Below, in pieces: positions 39,350 to 48,340 of a stretch of 64,000 nucleotides of DNA. This stretch comes from Candidatus Izemoplasmatales bacterium (GTDB taxonomy: Bacteria > Bacillota_I > Bacilli_A > Izemoplasmatales > Hujiaoplasmataceae): the NCBI GenBank assembly GCA_041649275.1, contig JBAZNL010000001.1, positions 310,001 to 374,000 of the forward strand. Reading direction: 5' to 3'. The notes below the pieces were generated by a model. It made no database searches. It saw nothing but the letters and a program-made list of their open reading frames with translations, and was not told the origin of the DNA. The position numbers and the translations under genes are program-made. Position 1 is the first letter of the stretch; every line of letters begins with the position of its first letter.

Positions 39350-41604
39350 AGGTATTCCTCCACGAAGTTGCTTTCGAGTTCGACCTCGATGCCGCGCGCG
39401 GTGAAGTGGCGGAAGAACTCGCGTTCGACGTTGGTTTCGAGGATCGAGCGCGTGAAGGTGATCTTGAACTTGTCGCGGATCGACATGATCCCGAGATTGA
39501 GGGTGTTGTACTTGCCGGAATAGACCGCGCAGGAGGCGCTTTCGATGTAGGGTTCCATCGACGGCGGGACTTCGAACCGGCCCATGTTCGACAGGCTCAG
39601 GGTATTGAGCGAGAGCCCCATGATCGCATATCCGATCTTGAGGGCGAAGCGCTTCAGGAAGTAGGGGGTCGCCCGCAGGAACGGGTTCTTCTCGAAATGG
39701 TAGTTCTCCGACATCTTGCGTTGCAGTTCCGATTTCGTCATCCCCGCCGCGAACTGCTTCTTCACGAGCTCGAGGATCTCGTCGAAGGTGATGTCCGAGC
39801 GATCCATCCGCATGTCGGACTTCACGAAGATCGAGAAGTTGCGGAGCGTCTGCGAGGGGAAGTGCTTGCGCAGGTTCACCGGCACGAAGATCTTGACCGG
39901 CTTCTGGTTCTCCTTCAGATGCTCGCGGTACTGGATCTGGGTGACGTAGATGACGTGCATCATCAGCGCCGACAGGTATTCCGTGACGGTCGCCTGACGC
40001 GACCGCGCGAGCGAAAGCACCTTGTCGGTCGGAAGCGTCCCGGCGATCAGGCCGGTGAAGCCGTCGGGGATCGGCGTGCCCTTGATGAAGAACGCCTTCT
40101 CTTCCTTCACGTGCCCGTGGTTCTTGGGATCGTAATAGGTCGCCTGGCTGTCCTCATACTCGGCCTTCGTCGGTTTCGAATCGCGCGTCAGGATGATGTT
40201 GTCGGGGGTGATCCGCTTGCCCGTCATCGTCAGATACTCGTAGACGATCGACTTCATGAACATGATCGCTCCGGATCCGTCCGCGAGCGAATGGAACATC
40301 TCGAGGACGATCATCTGGCCGCGGTGGTAGATCTGGAAGAGATAGCCGTTGTGCTCCTTCGGGCTGAGGCTTCCGCAGACGCCGTGGGGCAGCGGCTGGA
40401 CCGTGAAGGGCGCCTCGTTGTAGTCGAAGTACTTCCAGAAGAAGCCGTTCTTGAGACGGACCTTGAAGAGCGGATAGCGTTCGAGGGCGGCGTCCACCGC
40501 CTGCTGCAGGATCGCCGGATCGACGGGGTCCGTCAAAACGATCTGGACGCGAAACGTGTTGGTCTCCTTCTTGGTGGAGACGGCCGGGAAGATCTTCGCG
40601 GCGTTGTCGAGCTTGAACCAGTCCTTCGATTTCATCATGTCCCTGCGCGTCGCCTTCCCGTTGAGCGCAGCCGAAGGCGCGCCGATTTTCGACCGGATGA
40701 AGTCGCCGGTCGCCGACCATGCCCGCTTCGCCTCGGGAACGAGGCCGAAGCCGAGCTGGAATCCATGGAACATGCCCTCGTAGACCATCGTTGCGACCTC
40801 GGCTCCGGCCTTGTCCGCCTTGTCGGCGACGGCCGTCGTGTCCGAGAGGATGACCTCGAACCCGCCCACGTGGAGAAGCAGCGGCGGAAACGCCTCGAAG
40901 GTTCCGAACAGGGGCGAGACGAGCGGGTGGTCGAGCGGCAGCGGTCCGGCGTAGAGTTCCGGATGGAGCGGCTCCGAACCGGTGCCGAACATCGGATCGC
41001 GACCGGCGTTCTCGACCATCGATGCGCCGCTCATCGTGAGGTCGGTCCACGCCGAGAAGGCGACGACCGCGGCGGGAAGCGCGACATGCAGTTCGCGCAG
41101 GCGCATCACGAGCGACAGGCAGAGGCCGCCGCCGGCGGAATCGCCGACGACGGCGATGCGGCCGCCGGGAACGCCGTCGGAGAGGATCCGCCGGTACGCC
41201 GCGACGGCGTCGTCGAGCGCGGCCGGGAACGGGTAGGCCGGAGCCAGCCGGTAATCGAGCGAATAGACCGTGAGGCCGGTGCGGTCGAAGAGTTCGAGCG
41301 CGGCCTTGCGGTAGGTGTCGTTGTATCCGGAGGTGTACGCACCGCCGTGGAGATGGAGCACGGCGCCCGCGGCGAGGACGCCGTCGGTCCGGCGCAGGAC
41401 CTCGACCCGCGCGGCCTTCAGGTCGATCCAGGAGGCTTCGACGCGTGTCGGAAAGGAGTAGCGCGCCGACAGCGTCGAGCGGTAGATCCGCCCCAACGCC
41501 ACGCGGTCGCGCCGGCGTACCGCCGGAATCTTCTGACCGAGCCGCACGATCCGGCGGGCGAGGTTCCCGCGGCGGGTCGCCGCAATCGTGATTTCGTTCT
41601 TCAT
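39346..41604 (-). CDS. fusion of alpha/beta hydrolase and condensation-type acyltransferase
   Basis: 752 residues. The N-terminal ~300 residues are a hormone-sensitive-lipase type alpha/beta hydrolase: oxyanion loop HGGAY (86-90), nucleophile GDSAGGG (Ser146), and candidate Asp245 and His270. After a linker (about 300-320, then MMKSKDWF) the C-terminal ~430 residues are an alcohol-acetyltransferase/condensation-like domain with the catalytic HSLADG (His428, HxxxDG). In related bacteria these are usually two adjacent genes. ATG 41604 has AAGGAGGGTTGCGG upstream. Ester synthesis or hydrolysis on a lipid is likely; the substrate is unknown. Confidence 0.85.
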   Translation of the reverse strand: MKNEITIAATRRGNLARRIVRLGQKIPAVRRRDRVALGRIYRSTLSARYSFPTRVEASWIDLKAARVEVLRRTDGVLAAGAVLHLHGGAYTSGYNDTYRKAALELFDRTGLTVYSLDYRLAPAYPFPAALDDAVAAYRRILSDGVPGGRIAVVGDSAGGGLCLSLVMRLRELHVALPAAVVAFSAWTDLTMSGASMVENAGRDPMFGTGSEPLHPELYAGPLPLDHPLVSPLFGTFEAFPPLLLHVGGFEVILSDTTAVADKADKAGAEVATMVYEGMFHGFQLGFGLVPEAKRAWSATGDFIRSKIGAPSAALNGKATRRDMMKSKDWFKLDNAAKIFPAVSTKKETNTFRVQIVLTDPVDPAILQQAVDAALERYPLFKVRLKNGFFWKYFDYNEAPFTVQPLPHGVCGSLSPKEHNGYLFQIYHRGQMIVLEMFHSLADGSGAIMFMKSIVYEYLTMTGKRITPDNIILTRDSKPTKAEYEDSQATYYDPKNHGHVKEEKAFFIKGTPIPDGFTGLIAGTLPTDKVLSLARSRQATVTEYLSALMMHVIYVTQIQYREHLKENQKPVKIFVPVNLRKHFPSQTLRNFSIFVKSDMRMDRSDITFDEILELVKKQFAAGMTKSELQRKMSENYHFEKNPFLRATPYFLKRFALKIGYAIMGLSLNTLSLSNMGRFEVPPSMEPYIESASCAVYSGKYNTLNLGIMSIRDKFKITFTRSILETNVEREFFRHFTARGIEVELESNFVEEYL

Positions 41605-41638
41605 CCGCAACCCTCCTTGGTCCGTTTCGTGTATTGTT

Positions 41639-41700
41639 ATTATATCACATCTCGGGGGATGCAAGCGTGTCGCCGTAAATCACGCGATCTTTGGTATAAT
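41639..41700. promoter_or_regulatory. divergent extended -10 promoters
   Basis: Minus-strand TGATATAAT at 41647-41639 for the fusion gene and plus-strand TGGTATAAT at 41692-41700 for pepT, both 29-35 bp from their start codons. No good -35 at either. Confidence 0.7.
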
Positions 41701-41729
41701 GTTCATATGGCAACATTTCGGAGGCGACC

Positions 41730-42956
41730 ATGAAAGCATACGAGCGTCTGCTCGACTACGTCCGGTTCGATACCCGATCGGACCACCATTCCACGACCTA
41801 TCCTTCCACCTCGAAACAGCTGGTCCTGCTCGAGAAGCTCCGTGCGGACCTTTCCGCCTTCGGGCTCGAAGCCCGGATCGACGAATACGGCTACGTCGTC
41901 GGCACCCTGCCCGGCAACGTCGGACCCGGCGTTCCGACGGTCGCGCTCATCGCCCACGTGGACACCTCGCCGGACGCATCCGGCGAAAACGTCCGTCCGC
42001 GAATCATTAGAAAATACGACGGCACCCCGATCGTGCTCGACGAAACGAAGAACGTGGTGCTCGACCCGGCCGTCTTCCCCTGGCTCGGGGACAACGTCGG
42101 CCAGGATCTGATCGTCACCGACGGATCCACCCTCCTCGGCGCCGACGACAAGGCCGGCGTCGCCGAGATCATGACCGTCGTCGAGCGCCTGCTCGCCACC
42201 CCGTCGATCAGACACGGCGACGTCAAGATCGTCTTCACTCCCGACGAAGAGGTCGGAAACGGCACCGAACATCTCGACGTCGCGTCGATCGGCGCCGAGT
42301 TCGGCTACACCCTCGACGGTTCCCGCGTCGGCGAGATCGCCTACGAGAACTTCAACGCCGCCGGCGTCGTCGCCACCTTCCGGGGCGTCTCGGTCCATCC
42401 CGGCGCGGCCAAGAACAAGATGGTGAATTCGATCCGCCTCGCCGCCGAGTTCGACGCCCTCCTGCCCGTCGCCGCCCGTCCCGAACTGACCGAGAAGTAC
42501 GAAGGGTTCAACCATCCGACGGAGATCGCCGGAACATGCGAGAAGACGGTCGCGACCTACATCGTCCGCAACCACGACGCGGCCCGCTTCGAGCGCCAGA
42601 AACAGGATTTCCGCGACGCCGCCGCGTTCATCGACCGCAAGTACGGTGCCGGGACCTGCGTCCTCGACATCCGCGCGCAGTACCAGAACATGCGTTCGAT
42701 CCTCGAGAAACGGATGGAGATCGTCGATCTCGCCCTCGCCGCAATCGTCAAGAACGGTCTTCAACCGATCGTCGAGCCGATCCGCGGCGGTACCGACGGC
42801 GCCCGCCTGACGTACATGGGACTGCCCTGCCCGAACCTCGGAACCGGGGGTTACAACTTCCACGGTCCGTACGAATACGCCTCGATCGACGAGATGGACA
42901 AGGCCGTCGACATCGTCCTCACCCTTCTGTCCGACATCGCCGCGACGAAGCGCTGA
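41730..42956 (+). CDS. pepT: peptidase T (aminotripeptidase)
   Basis: 408 residues, M20 family. HVDTSPD (metal His and Asp), LLGADDKAG (bridging Asp), TPDEEVG (catalytic Glu, metal Glu) and the lid domain with VSVHPGAAKNKMVNS, plus the C-terminal HGPYEY His, are complete. It removes the N-terminal residue from tripeptides. RBS CGGAGGCGACC. Monocistronic between its promoter and a terminator. Confidence 0.96.
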   Translation: MKAYERLLDYVRFDTRSDHHSTTYPSTSKQLVLLEKLRADLSAFGLEARIDEYGYVVGTLPGNVGPGVPTVALIAHVDTSPDASGENVRPRIIRKYDGTPIVLDETKNVVLDPAVFPWLGDNVGQDLIVTDGSTLLGADDKAGVAEIMTVVERLLATPSIRHGDVKIVFTPDEEVGNGTEHLDVASIGAEFGYTLDGSRVGEIAYENFNAAGVVATFRGVSVHPGAAKNKMVNSIRLAAEFDALLPVAARPELTEKYEGFNHPTEIAGTCEKTVATYIVRNHDAARFERQKQDFRDAAAFIDRKYGAGTCVLDIRAQYQNMRSILEKRMEIVDLALAAIVKNGLQPIVEPIRGGTDGARLTYMGLPCPNLGTGGYNFHGPYEYASIDEMDKAVDIVLTLLSDIAATKR

Positions 42957-42971
42957 AGAACAGAACGCAAG

Positions 42972-43008
42972 AAAGGACGAAGCCACCGAAACGGCTTCGT
43001 CCTTTTCT
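42972..43008. terminator. terminator between convergent pepT and rlmH
   Basis: A 13-bp stem (42972-42984 with 42993-43005, core AAGGACGAAGCC) with an 8-nt loop; T-rich on the plus side and CTTTC on the minus side. Confidence 0.85.
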
Positions 43009-43489
43009 ATTTGTGGTAGGTCTGGCGGTTCAGGATCGTGAACGCCCGATAGAGCTGCTCGACGAAGAGGAGCCGCATCAGCTGGTGGGGGAACGTCATC
43101 GGCGAGAACGACAGGAGACGGTCCGCGCGTCCCTTGACCGCGGCCGACAGGCCGAGCGAGCCGCCGATCACGAAACAGATCCTGGAGGCGCCGCGGCCGA
43201 TCGTCTCGTCGATCTGCGCCGCGAATCCCGAACTCGTCGTCATCCCGCCCTCGATCGCGAGGGCGACGACATGGGCGTTCTTCGGCAGACGCGAAAGCAG
43301 CGCTTCCCCCTCGGCCGCGAGCACCTTCTCGATCTCGGCTGGCGAGGGCTCGTCCGGAATCTTCGCGTCCGCTACCTCGATCGTCTCGAAGGTGCAGAAA
43401 CGGGACAGCCGCTTGGCGTATTCGGCGACGCCGTCGCGCAGAAACGCTTCCTTCAGCCTGCCGACGCACAGGAGCGTGACGGCGATCAT
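43007..43489 (-). CDS. rlmH: 23S rRNA (pseudouridine1915-N3)-methyltransferase
   Basis: 160 residues, SPOUT fold. The deep-knot SAM site FVIGGSLGLSAAVKGRAD and the C-terminal FPHQLMRLLFVEQLYRAFTILNRQTYHK are the RlmH hallmark. It methylates pseudouridine 1915 in helix 69. Its ATG overlaps the xerC stop (ATGA 43486-43489). Confidence 0.97.
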   Translation of the reverse strand: MIAVTLLCVGRLKEAFLRDGVAEYAKRLSRFCTFETIEVADAKIPDEPSPAEIEKVLAAEGEALLSRLPKNAHVVALAIEGGMTTSSGFAAQIDETIGRGASRICFVIGGSLGLSAAVKGRADRLLSFSPMTFPHQLMRLLFVEQLYRAFTILNRQTYHK

Positions 43490-44400
43490 CGGTCGGCCTT
43501 CTTCGCGCGCGGATGGGCCTTGACATAGGCGTCCCGCATCCGCTCGGCGGAGACCCTGGTATAGATCTGCGTCGTCGAGATGGTGGCGTGGCCGAGCAGT
43601 TCCTGGACCGTGCGAAGGTCGACGCCATGGTCGACGAGATGGGTCGCGAACGAATGGCGGAACGCGTGCGGCGTCATCGCGAGCGTCGACGCCTGGCGTT
43701 CCAGCTCCCGATCGAGGATGTCTCGCACCCCCCGATCGGTCAGCGGACCGCCCTTGAAGTTGAGGAAGAGGGCCTTGTCGTCGGGAGCCTTCGTCCGCGC
43801 CCGAAAGACGGGACGCACCAGCACCAGATAGTCCTTGAGCCGCTCGATCGAGGCGTCGTGCATCGGCACATAGCGGTCCTTCGATCCCTTGCCGTGGACG
43901 AGAGCGACCCTGTTCCCGAAGTCGAGGTCCGACGTCTTCAGACCGACCAGTTCGCCGACGCGGATCCCCGAGCCGTAGAGCAGTTCGAACAGGGCGCGGT
44001 CGCGCCGACCTTTGAGCGTCGTCGCATCGATCGCGTCGAGGAAGCCGCCGATCTCGTTCTCGTAGGCGAAATGCGGAAGCGGCTTGTCGGCCTTCGGCAA
44101 CCTCGCCCCGGTGAACGGGTTGGTCGGCGTGGCTCCGTCTTCGTAGAGCAGGCGGTAGAGCGTCTTGACCGAGGAGACCTTCCGCCGGATGGAACCCGGG
44201 GAGTAGGCGCCCCCCAGAAAGGCGACGTAGAACTTCGCGATCCGTTCGGTGACGTCCTCGAGCCGCCCGAGGTCCTCCTGTTCGAGGAAGGCGGCGAGGG
44301 TCCCGACATCGTCAAGATACGCCGTCACGGTGTGCGGCGAATAGTGCCTCTGGTCTTCGAGGTAGTGACGGTAGAAATCGACGATCTCATGGTTGGTCAA
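43486..44400 (-). CDS. xerC: tyrosine recombinase XerC/XerD
   Basis: 304 residues with an N-terminal SAM-like domain and the catalytic set Arg (GSGIRVGEL), Lys (GKGSKDR), His-x-x-Arg (HAFRHSFATH), His (LGHA) and Tyr (IYTRV). It follows trmFO, as in many Bacillota, so it is the chromosome-dimer-resolving enzyme rather than a phage integrase. The start is TTG at 44400 with GGAG nine bases upstream, inside the 3' end of trmFO. Confidence 0.94.
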   Translation of the reverse strand: MTNHEIVDFYRHYLEDQRHYSPHTVTAYLDDVGTLAAFLEQEDLGRLEDVTERIAKFYVAFLGGAYSPGSIRRKVSSVKTLYRLLYEDGATPTNPFTGARLPKADKPLPHFAYENEIGGFLDAIDATTLKGRRDRALFELLYGSGIRVGELVGLKTSDLDFGNRVALVHGKGSKDRYVPMHDASIERLKDYLVLVRPVFRARTKAPDDKALFLNFKGGPLTDRGVRDILDRELERQASTLAMTPHAFRHSFATHLVDHGVDLRTVQELLGHATISTTQIYTRVSAERMRDAYVKAHPRAKKADR

Positions 44401-45700
44401 GGGTTCCGTCTCCGATCATCGCGCGGATCGCCGCGATCGCGCGGGCCGCATAGATATGCTTTCTCTCCTGTCTCATCTGTCTCGTCTCGAGAGGAGGAAA
44501 AAGACCGAAATTGGCGTTCATCGGCTGAAAATCAGATGGCGTCGCAGTCGCGAGGTAGCGGGCGTGGGCGCCGAGGACGCTGTCGTCCGGAAAGGCGATC
44601 GGCGCGAGGCCGCCGACGATCCGCGCCATGTTCACGGACGCGACCATCGCCGATCCGACGCTTTCGACGTAACCCTCGACGCCGGACAGCTGGCCGGCGA
44701 CGAAGACGCGCGGATCGGCCTTCAGGCGGTAATGCCGGTCAAGCACCCGGGGAGCGTTCAGGAAGGTGTTCCGGTGCATCACGCCGTAGCGGGCGAACCG
44801 GGCGTTCTCGAGTCCGGGGATCATGCGGATGAGGCGGCGCTGTTCGGGAAAGGTGAGGTGGGTCTGGAAGCCGACGATGTTGTAGAGCGTCGCCGCGGCG
44901 TCGTCCTGGCGGAGCTGGACGACGGCGTAGGGTCGCTTCTCGCCCTTCTTCTCGAGACCGACGGGCTTCATCGGTCCGTAGACGAGCGTCTGGCGACCGC
45001 GTCGGGCCATCTCTTCGAACGGCATGCACCCCTCGAAGACCTTGAGCTCGAAATCCTTCGTCGCGACGCACTCCGCCTTGACGAGCTCGTCGTACCACGA
45101 GTCATACTCGGCGAGCGTCATCGGACAGTTCACGTAGGTCGCATCGCCCTTGTCGTAGCGGCTCTTGAAGTACGCCTTCGTCATGTCGATCGAATCGAAC
45201 TCGACGATCGGCGCAGCGGCGTCGAAGAAATGGAGCGCATCCGCTCCGGTCTTCTCCTTGAGGGCGGCGAACATCGCGTCGCTCGTGAGCGGACCGGTGG
45301 CGATGATCGCGTAGCCGTCGGGAATCGCGGTCGCCTCGGCGTCGACGACCTCGATCAGCGGATGGCTCCGGATCGCGTCCGTCAGGCGCTCGGAAAACCC
45401 GACGCGGTCGACGGCGAGGGCGCTGCCGGCGGGAACGCGGGTCTCGTCGGCGACGCGCATGACGAGCGAGCCGAGCAGACGGAGTTCCGCCTTGAGGACG
45501 CCGTTCGCGGTATCGAGGGAATCGTTTCCGAGGGAGTTGGAACAGACCAGTTCGGCGAATCCGTCGGAGACGTGGGCGGGGCTCTTGCGGATCCGCTTCA
45601 TCTCCACGAGCCGGACGGGGATGCCCCGGCGGGCGAGCTGATAGGCCGCCTCGACGCCGGCGAGACCGGCGCCGACGACGGTCACGGTGGTTGGAATCAT
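44387..45700 (-). CDS. trmFO: methylenetetrahydrofolate-tRNA (uracil54-C5)-methyltransferase
   Basis: 437 residues. GAGLAGVEAAYQLARRGIPVRLVEMK is the FAD site; LVCSNSLGND carries one catalytic Cys; VNCPMTLAEYD, FEGCMPFEEMARRG (second Cys) and the C-terminal NANFGLFPPL complete the family. It makes m5U54 in tRNA using methylene-THF and FADH2, common in folate-rich anaerobes. AGGTGAAACC precedes the ATG. Confidence 0.97.
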   Translation of the reverse strand: MIPTTVTVVGAGLAGVEAAYQLARRGIPVRLVEMKRIRKSPAHVSDGFAELVCSNSLGNDSLDTANGVLKAELRLLGSLVMRVADETRVPAGSALAVDRVGFSERLTDAIRSHPLIEVVDAEATAIPDGYAIIATGPLTSDAMFAALKEKTGADALHFFDAAAPIVEFDSIDMTKAYFKSRYDKGDATYVNCPMTLAEYDSWYDELVKAECVATKDFELKVFEGCMPFEEMARRGRQTLVYGPMKPVGLEKKGEKRPYAVVQLRQDDAAATLYNIVGFQTHLTFPEQRRLIRMIPGLENARFARYGVMHRNTFLNAPRVLDRHYRLKADPRVFVAGQLSGVEGYVESVGSAMVASVNMARIVGGLAPIAFPDDSVLGAHARYLATATPSDFQPMNANFGLFPPLETRQMRQERKHIYAARAIAAIRAMIGDGTLDQP

Positions 45701-45721
45701 GGTTTCACCTGCTTCGCTCCC

Positions 45722-45730
45722 ATTATATCA
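45722..45730 (-). promoter_or_regulatory. extended -10 promoter of trmFO-xerC-rlmH
   Basis: TGATATAAT on the minus strand, 21 bp before ATG 45700, giving a very short leader. Confidence 0.7.
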
Positions 45731-45771
45731 AATCGGACGACGTTTCAGACGAAAAGCGGTCGACCGGTCTG

Positions 45772-47064
45772 CTACTTCGCGATGCGGACGGCGACGGGAT
45801 CGTGGCCGAGGACGACGGCGCCGCCCTCGACCCTGAAGGGACGGCCGCCGAGGAGGTCGCGGTATCGGCCGTCCGCGATCGGTACGGCCACGGATCCCTC
45901 AACCTGACCGAGGTTGAAGATCCCGACGATCTTCTCCTTGGCGTCTTCGAAGGTCGTGATCGCGACGCCGTCGACGGCGGGAGCGACGACGTCGAAGACG
46001 CCGTTCGCGAAGATCGGACGCTTCTTCAGCTTCGCAAGCGTCCGGATCAGTCCGGAGATGTCATCCTTGCGCACGATGGGATCCTTCTCGAAAAGGTCGG
46101 AGCGGACGTCGGAGGAATATTCGGCCCCGGCGTAGACCATCGCCGATCCCTTCAGGAAGAACGTGAAGGCATGCCAGTTCCGGATCTTGGCGGGATCGTT
46201 ACCGACGAGGGCGGCGATGCGCGGGTTGTCGTGGTTCTCGACGTTGTGCATCTTGACGTAGTCGCGCGGATAGATCTCCTCCTGGCGCCGCAGCGCCTCG
46301 AGGTATTCGCGGAGCGGGCGGGCGCCCTTGAGATACTGTTCCATGAAGGGTTGGACGTCGTAGTCGTAGGCCATGTCGAACGCCTGGAAGACTTCCGCTT
46401 CGGACCAGGCGTCGAAGCCACGGTCGCGGATGTACTTGACGAACCCTCCGTGAACCGATTCGGAGAGCCAGACGACACGCGGGTTGACCTTGGCGACGAT
46501 TTTCCGCGCATAGGTCCAGAAGGCCACCGGCACGAGGCTCGCGACGTCGCAGCGGAATCCGTCGACCCCCATTTGCGCGTAGAAGCGGAGCGTATCGGCG
46601 AGTTCGACCCAGAGCGCCTTGTCCTTGCGAAAATCGAAGTCGGTGACGTCCCACCACTCGCCGACGCGATTGGCGAAATCGCCCTTCTCGTTCCGATAGA
46701 ACCATTCGGGATGTTCCATCAGCAGCCGCGAGTCGCGCGACGTGTGGTTGAAGACGACGTCAATCATCAGTTTCATCCCATGGGCGTGGACGTCGTCGAC
46801 GAGCGTCTGGAAGTCGGCCATCGTTCCGTATTCGGGGTTGATCTCGCGGTAATCGCGGATCGAGTAGGGGCTGCCGAGCGAGCCCTTGCGATTCTTGACC
46901 CCGATCGGATGGATCGGCAGGAGGTAGACGAAGTCGACGCCCAGATCCCGGATCCGGTCGAGGTCGTGACGCAGTCCCGCGAAGTCGCCCTCGGGCGTGT
47001 GGTTGCGTACGAACACCTGGTAGATGGTGAGGTTTCTCAATTTCGGAGAGGTTCTTTTCATCAT
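45772..47064 (-). CDS. GH13 alpha-amylase family glycosidase
   Basis: 430 residues, cytoplasmic (no signal peptide). The four GH13 regions are present: DVVFNHTS, GFRCDVAS (nucleophile Asp), ESVH (acid Glu) and NHDN. The short C-terminal beta domain ends at the stop. It acts on alpha-glucans or oligosaccharides; the exact specificity (amylase, oligo-glucosidase or neopullulanase-like) is open. It is divergent from a LacI-type regulator that probably controls it. Start at the first of two tandem ATGs (47064). Confidence 0.92.
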   Translation of the reverse strand: MMKRTSPKLRNLTIYQVFVRNHTPEGDFAGLRHDLDRIRDLGVDFVYLLPIHPIGVKNRKGSLGSPYSIRDYREINPEYGTMADFQTLVDDVHAHGMKLMIDVVFNHTSRDSRLLMEHPEWFYRNEKGDFANRVGEWWDVTDFDFRKDKALWVELADTLRFYAQMGVDGFRCDVASLVPVAFWTYARKIVAKVNPRVVWLSESVHGGFVKYIRDRGFDAWSEAEVFQAFDMAYDYDVQPFMEQYLKGARPLREYLEALRRQEEIYPRDYVKMHNVENHDNPRIAALVGNDPAKIRNWHAFTFFLKGSAMVYAGAEYSSDVRSDLFEKDPIVRKDDISGLIRTLAKLKKRPIFANGVFDVVAPAVDGVAITTFEDAKEKIVGIFNLGQVEGSVAVPIADGRYRDLLGGRPFRVEGGAVVLGHDPVAVRIAK

Positions 47065-47098
47065 GGGTCCTTTCTGCCGAATCGGCCTTACAGATGAA

Positions 47099-47127
47099 AG
47101 TATACACCATGCGCGAGACGATGTCAT
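47099..47127 (-). promoter_or_regulatory. promoter of the GH13 gene
   Basis: ATGACA (47127-47122), 17-bp spacer, TATACT (47104-47099) on the minus strand, 35 bp from the start codon. Confidence 0.75.
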
Positions 47128-47199
47128 CCCCGAGGTCCGTGGCCGACGATGAAATGGGTTGCATCTTCCGAAGGTTGACGCCGTGCGCCCCGGCAGCGA

Positions 47200-47219
47200 T
47201 GTGTAAACTTCGTTACACA
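47200..47219. promoter_or_regulatory. inverted repeat in the amylase-lacI intergenic region
   Basis: TGTGTAA (47200-47206), 6-bp spacer, TTACACA (47213-47219): a perfect inverted repeat, 73 bp upstream of the GH13 -35. A candidate operator or activator site. Confidence 0.6.
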
Positions 47220-47272
47220 CGAAGAGGCCGGTGATGGTACTTGTGTAATATTTACTGTTTCAACTTGCATAA

Positions 47273-47305
47273 CCGCTTTCATTTCGTATGAAAACGGAGT
47301 ATAAT
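47273..47305 (+). promoter_or_regulatory. lacI-type gene promoter overlapped by a 10-bp inverted repeat
   Basis: TATAAT at 47300-47305 with TTTCAT 17 bp upstream (47277-47282). CCGCTTTCAT (47273-47282), 5-bp spacer, ATGAAAACGG (47288-47297) form an inverted repeat with one mismatch that covers the -35 and spacer, the expected site for autorepression. Confidence 0.7.
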
Positions 47306-47339
47306 GAAACCACCGACTCCAAGCGAAGGATGTGAAGAA

Positions 47340-48308
47340 ATGGCGACGATCAAGGATGTCGCGAAGATCGCCCACGTGAGCGTGGCGACCGTTTCGCGCG
47401 TCATCAACAAGAAAGGCTACGTCAACGAGACCACCAAGGAGCTCGTGCTCGACGCGATCAAGGAACTGCAGTACGTTCCGAACGAACTGGCGCGTTCCCT
47501 CTTCAAGAAACAGTCGCGGATCATCGGCATCATCGTGCCGCACCTCACGTCGTATTACTTCGCCGAGCTGCTCGAAGTGATCGAGGACATCACCGTCAAC
47601 CACAACTACCGTCTGATGGTCTGCAACTCGCAGGACAACAAGGAACGCGAGACGCGGTACCTGCAGGTGTTCCAGCAGTACAACATCGACGGCATCATCC
47701 TGATCTCCAACACCACCCGCATCCAGGATTACAAGAGTCTGAACATCCCGATCATCGCGATCGACCACAAGCTCACCGAGGACGTTCCCTCGGTGACCTC
47801 GAACAACGTCATGGGCGGGCGGCTCGCCGCCCAGAAGCTCGTCACCTGCGGTTGCAAGAAGATCATCCACTTCCGCGGGCCGTCGGTCCTGATGCCGGTT
47901 CAGGACCGAACCGCCGGCTTCAAGTCCGTGCTCGAGAAGAACAAGATCTACAACTTCAGTTTCGACCTCGACTTCAAGAATCCGTCGCAGGAAGACATCC
48001 AGAACGTCGTCAACTCCAACCTCGACTGCGACGGCATCTTCTGCGACTCCGATATCATCGCGCTGAACGTGATCCAGTGTCTGAAGAAGGCCGGGCGCAG
48101 CGTTCCCGAAGACGTCCAGGTGATCGGCTTCGACAACATCGAACTCTCCCGCATCTTCTCCCCGAAGCTGACGACGATCGCGCAGTCGTCCGAGAAGATC
48201 GGCCACTATGCCGTCGAGACCCTCGTCAAGCTCATGAACGGCGAACCGATTGAGAAGTTCCACCAGCAGATCGACGTCACCCTGATCGAACGCGAAACCA
48301 CGAAATGA
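47340..48308 (+). CDS. LacI family transcriptional regulator
   Basis: 322 residues. N-terminal LacI helix-turn-helix (ATIKDVAKIAHVSVATVSRVINKKGYV, positions 2-28), hinge helix (LARSLFKKQS) and a periplasmic-binding-type sugar domain. The codon use is richer in A/K/N than the neighbours, typical of a regulator. It is divergent from the GH13 gene, so maltodextrin or a similar sugar is a likely signal. ATG 47340 was chosen over 47304 because the HTH starts there and GAAGGATGTGAAG lies upstream. Confidence 0.92.
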   Translation: MATIKDVAKIAHVSVATVSRVINKKGYVNETTKELVLDAIKELQYVPNELARSLFKKQSRIIGIIVPHLTSYYFAELLEVIEDITVNHNYRLMVCNSQDNKERETRYLQVFQQYNIDGIILISNTTRIQDYKSLNIPIIAIDHKLTEDVPSVTSNNVMGGRLAAQKLVTCGCKKIIHFRGPSVLMPVQDRTAGFKSVLEKNKIYNFSFDLDFKNPSQEDIQNVVNSNLDCDGIFCDSDIIALNVIQCLKKAGRSVPEDVQVIGFDNIELSRIFSPKLTTIAQSSEKIGHYAVETLVKLMNGEPIEKFHQQIDVTLIERETTK

Positions 48309-48311
48309 ATG

Positions 48312-48340
48312 CGGCCCGCCGGAATCCGGCGGGCCGTCTT
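48312..48340. terminator. bidirectional terminator between lacI and dtxR
   Basis: CGGCCCGCCGG (48312-48322) pairs with 48326-48336 across a 3-nt loop; TCTTTC follows on the plus side. Confidence 0.85.

Noticed and set aside
43486..44400. Tyrosine recombinase as a phage or island integrase
   Set aside because: It is coupled to trmFO and rlmH, the housekeeping XerC context; no attachment repeats or phage genes are nearby.
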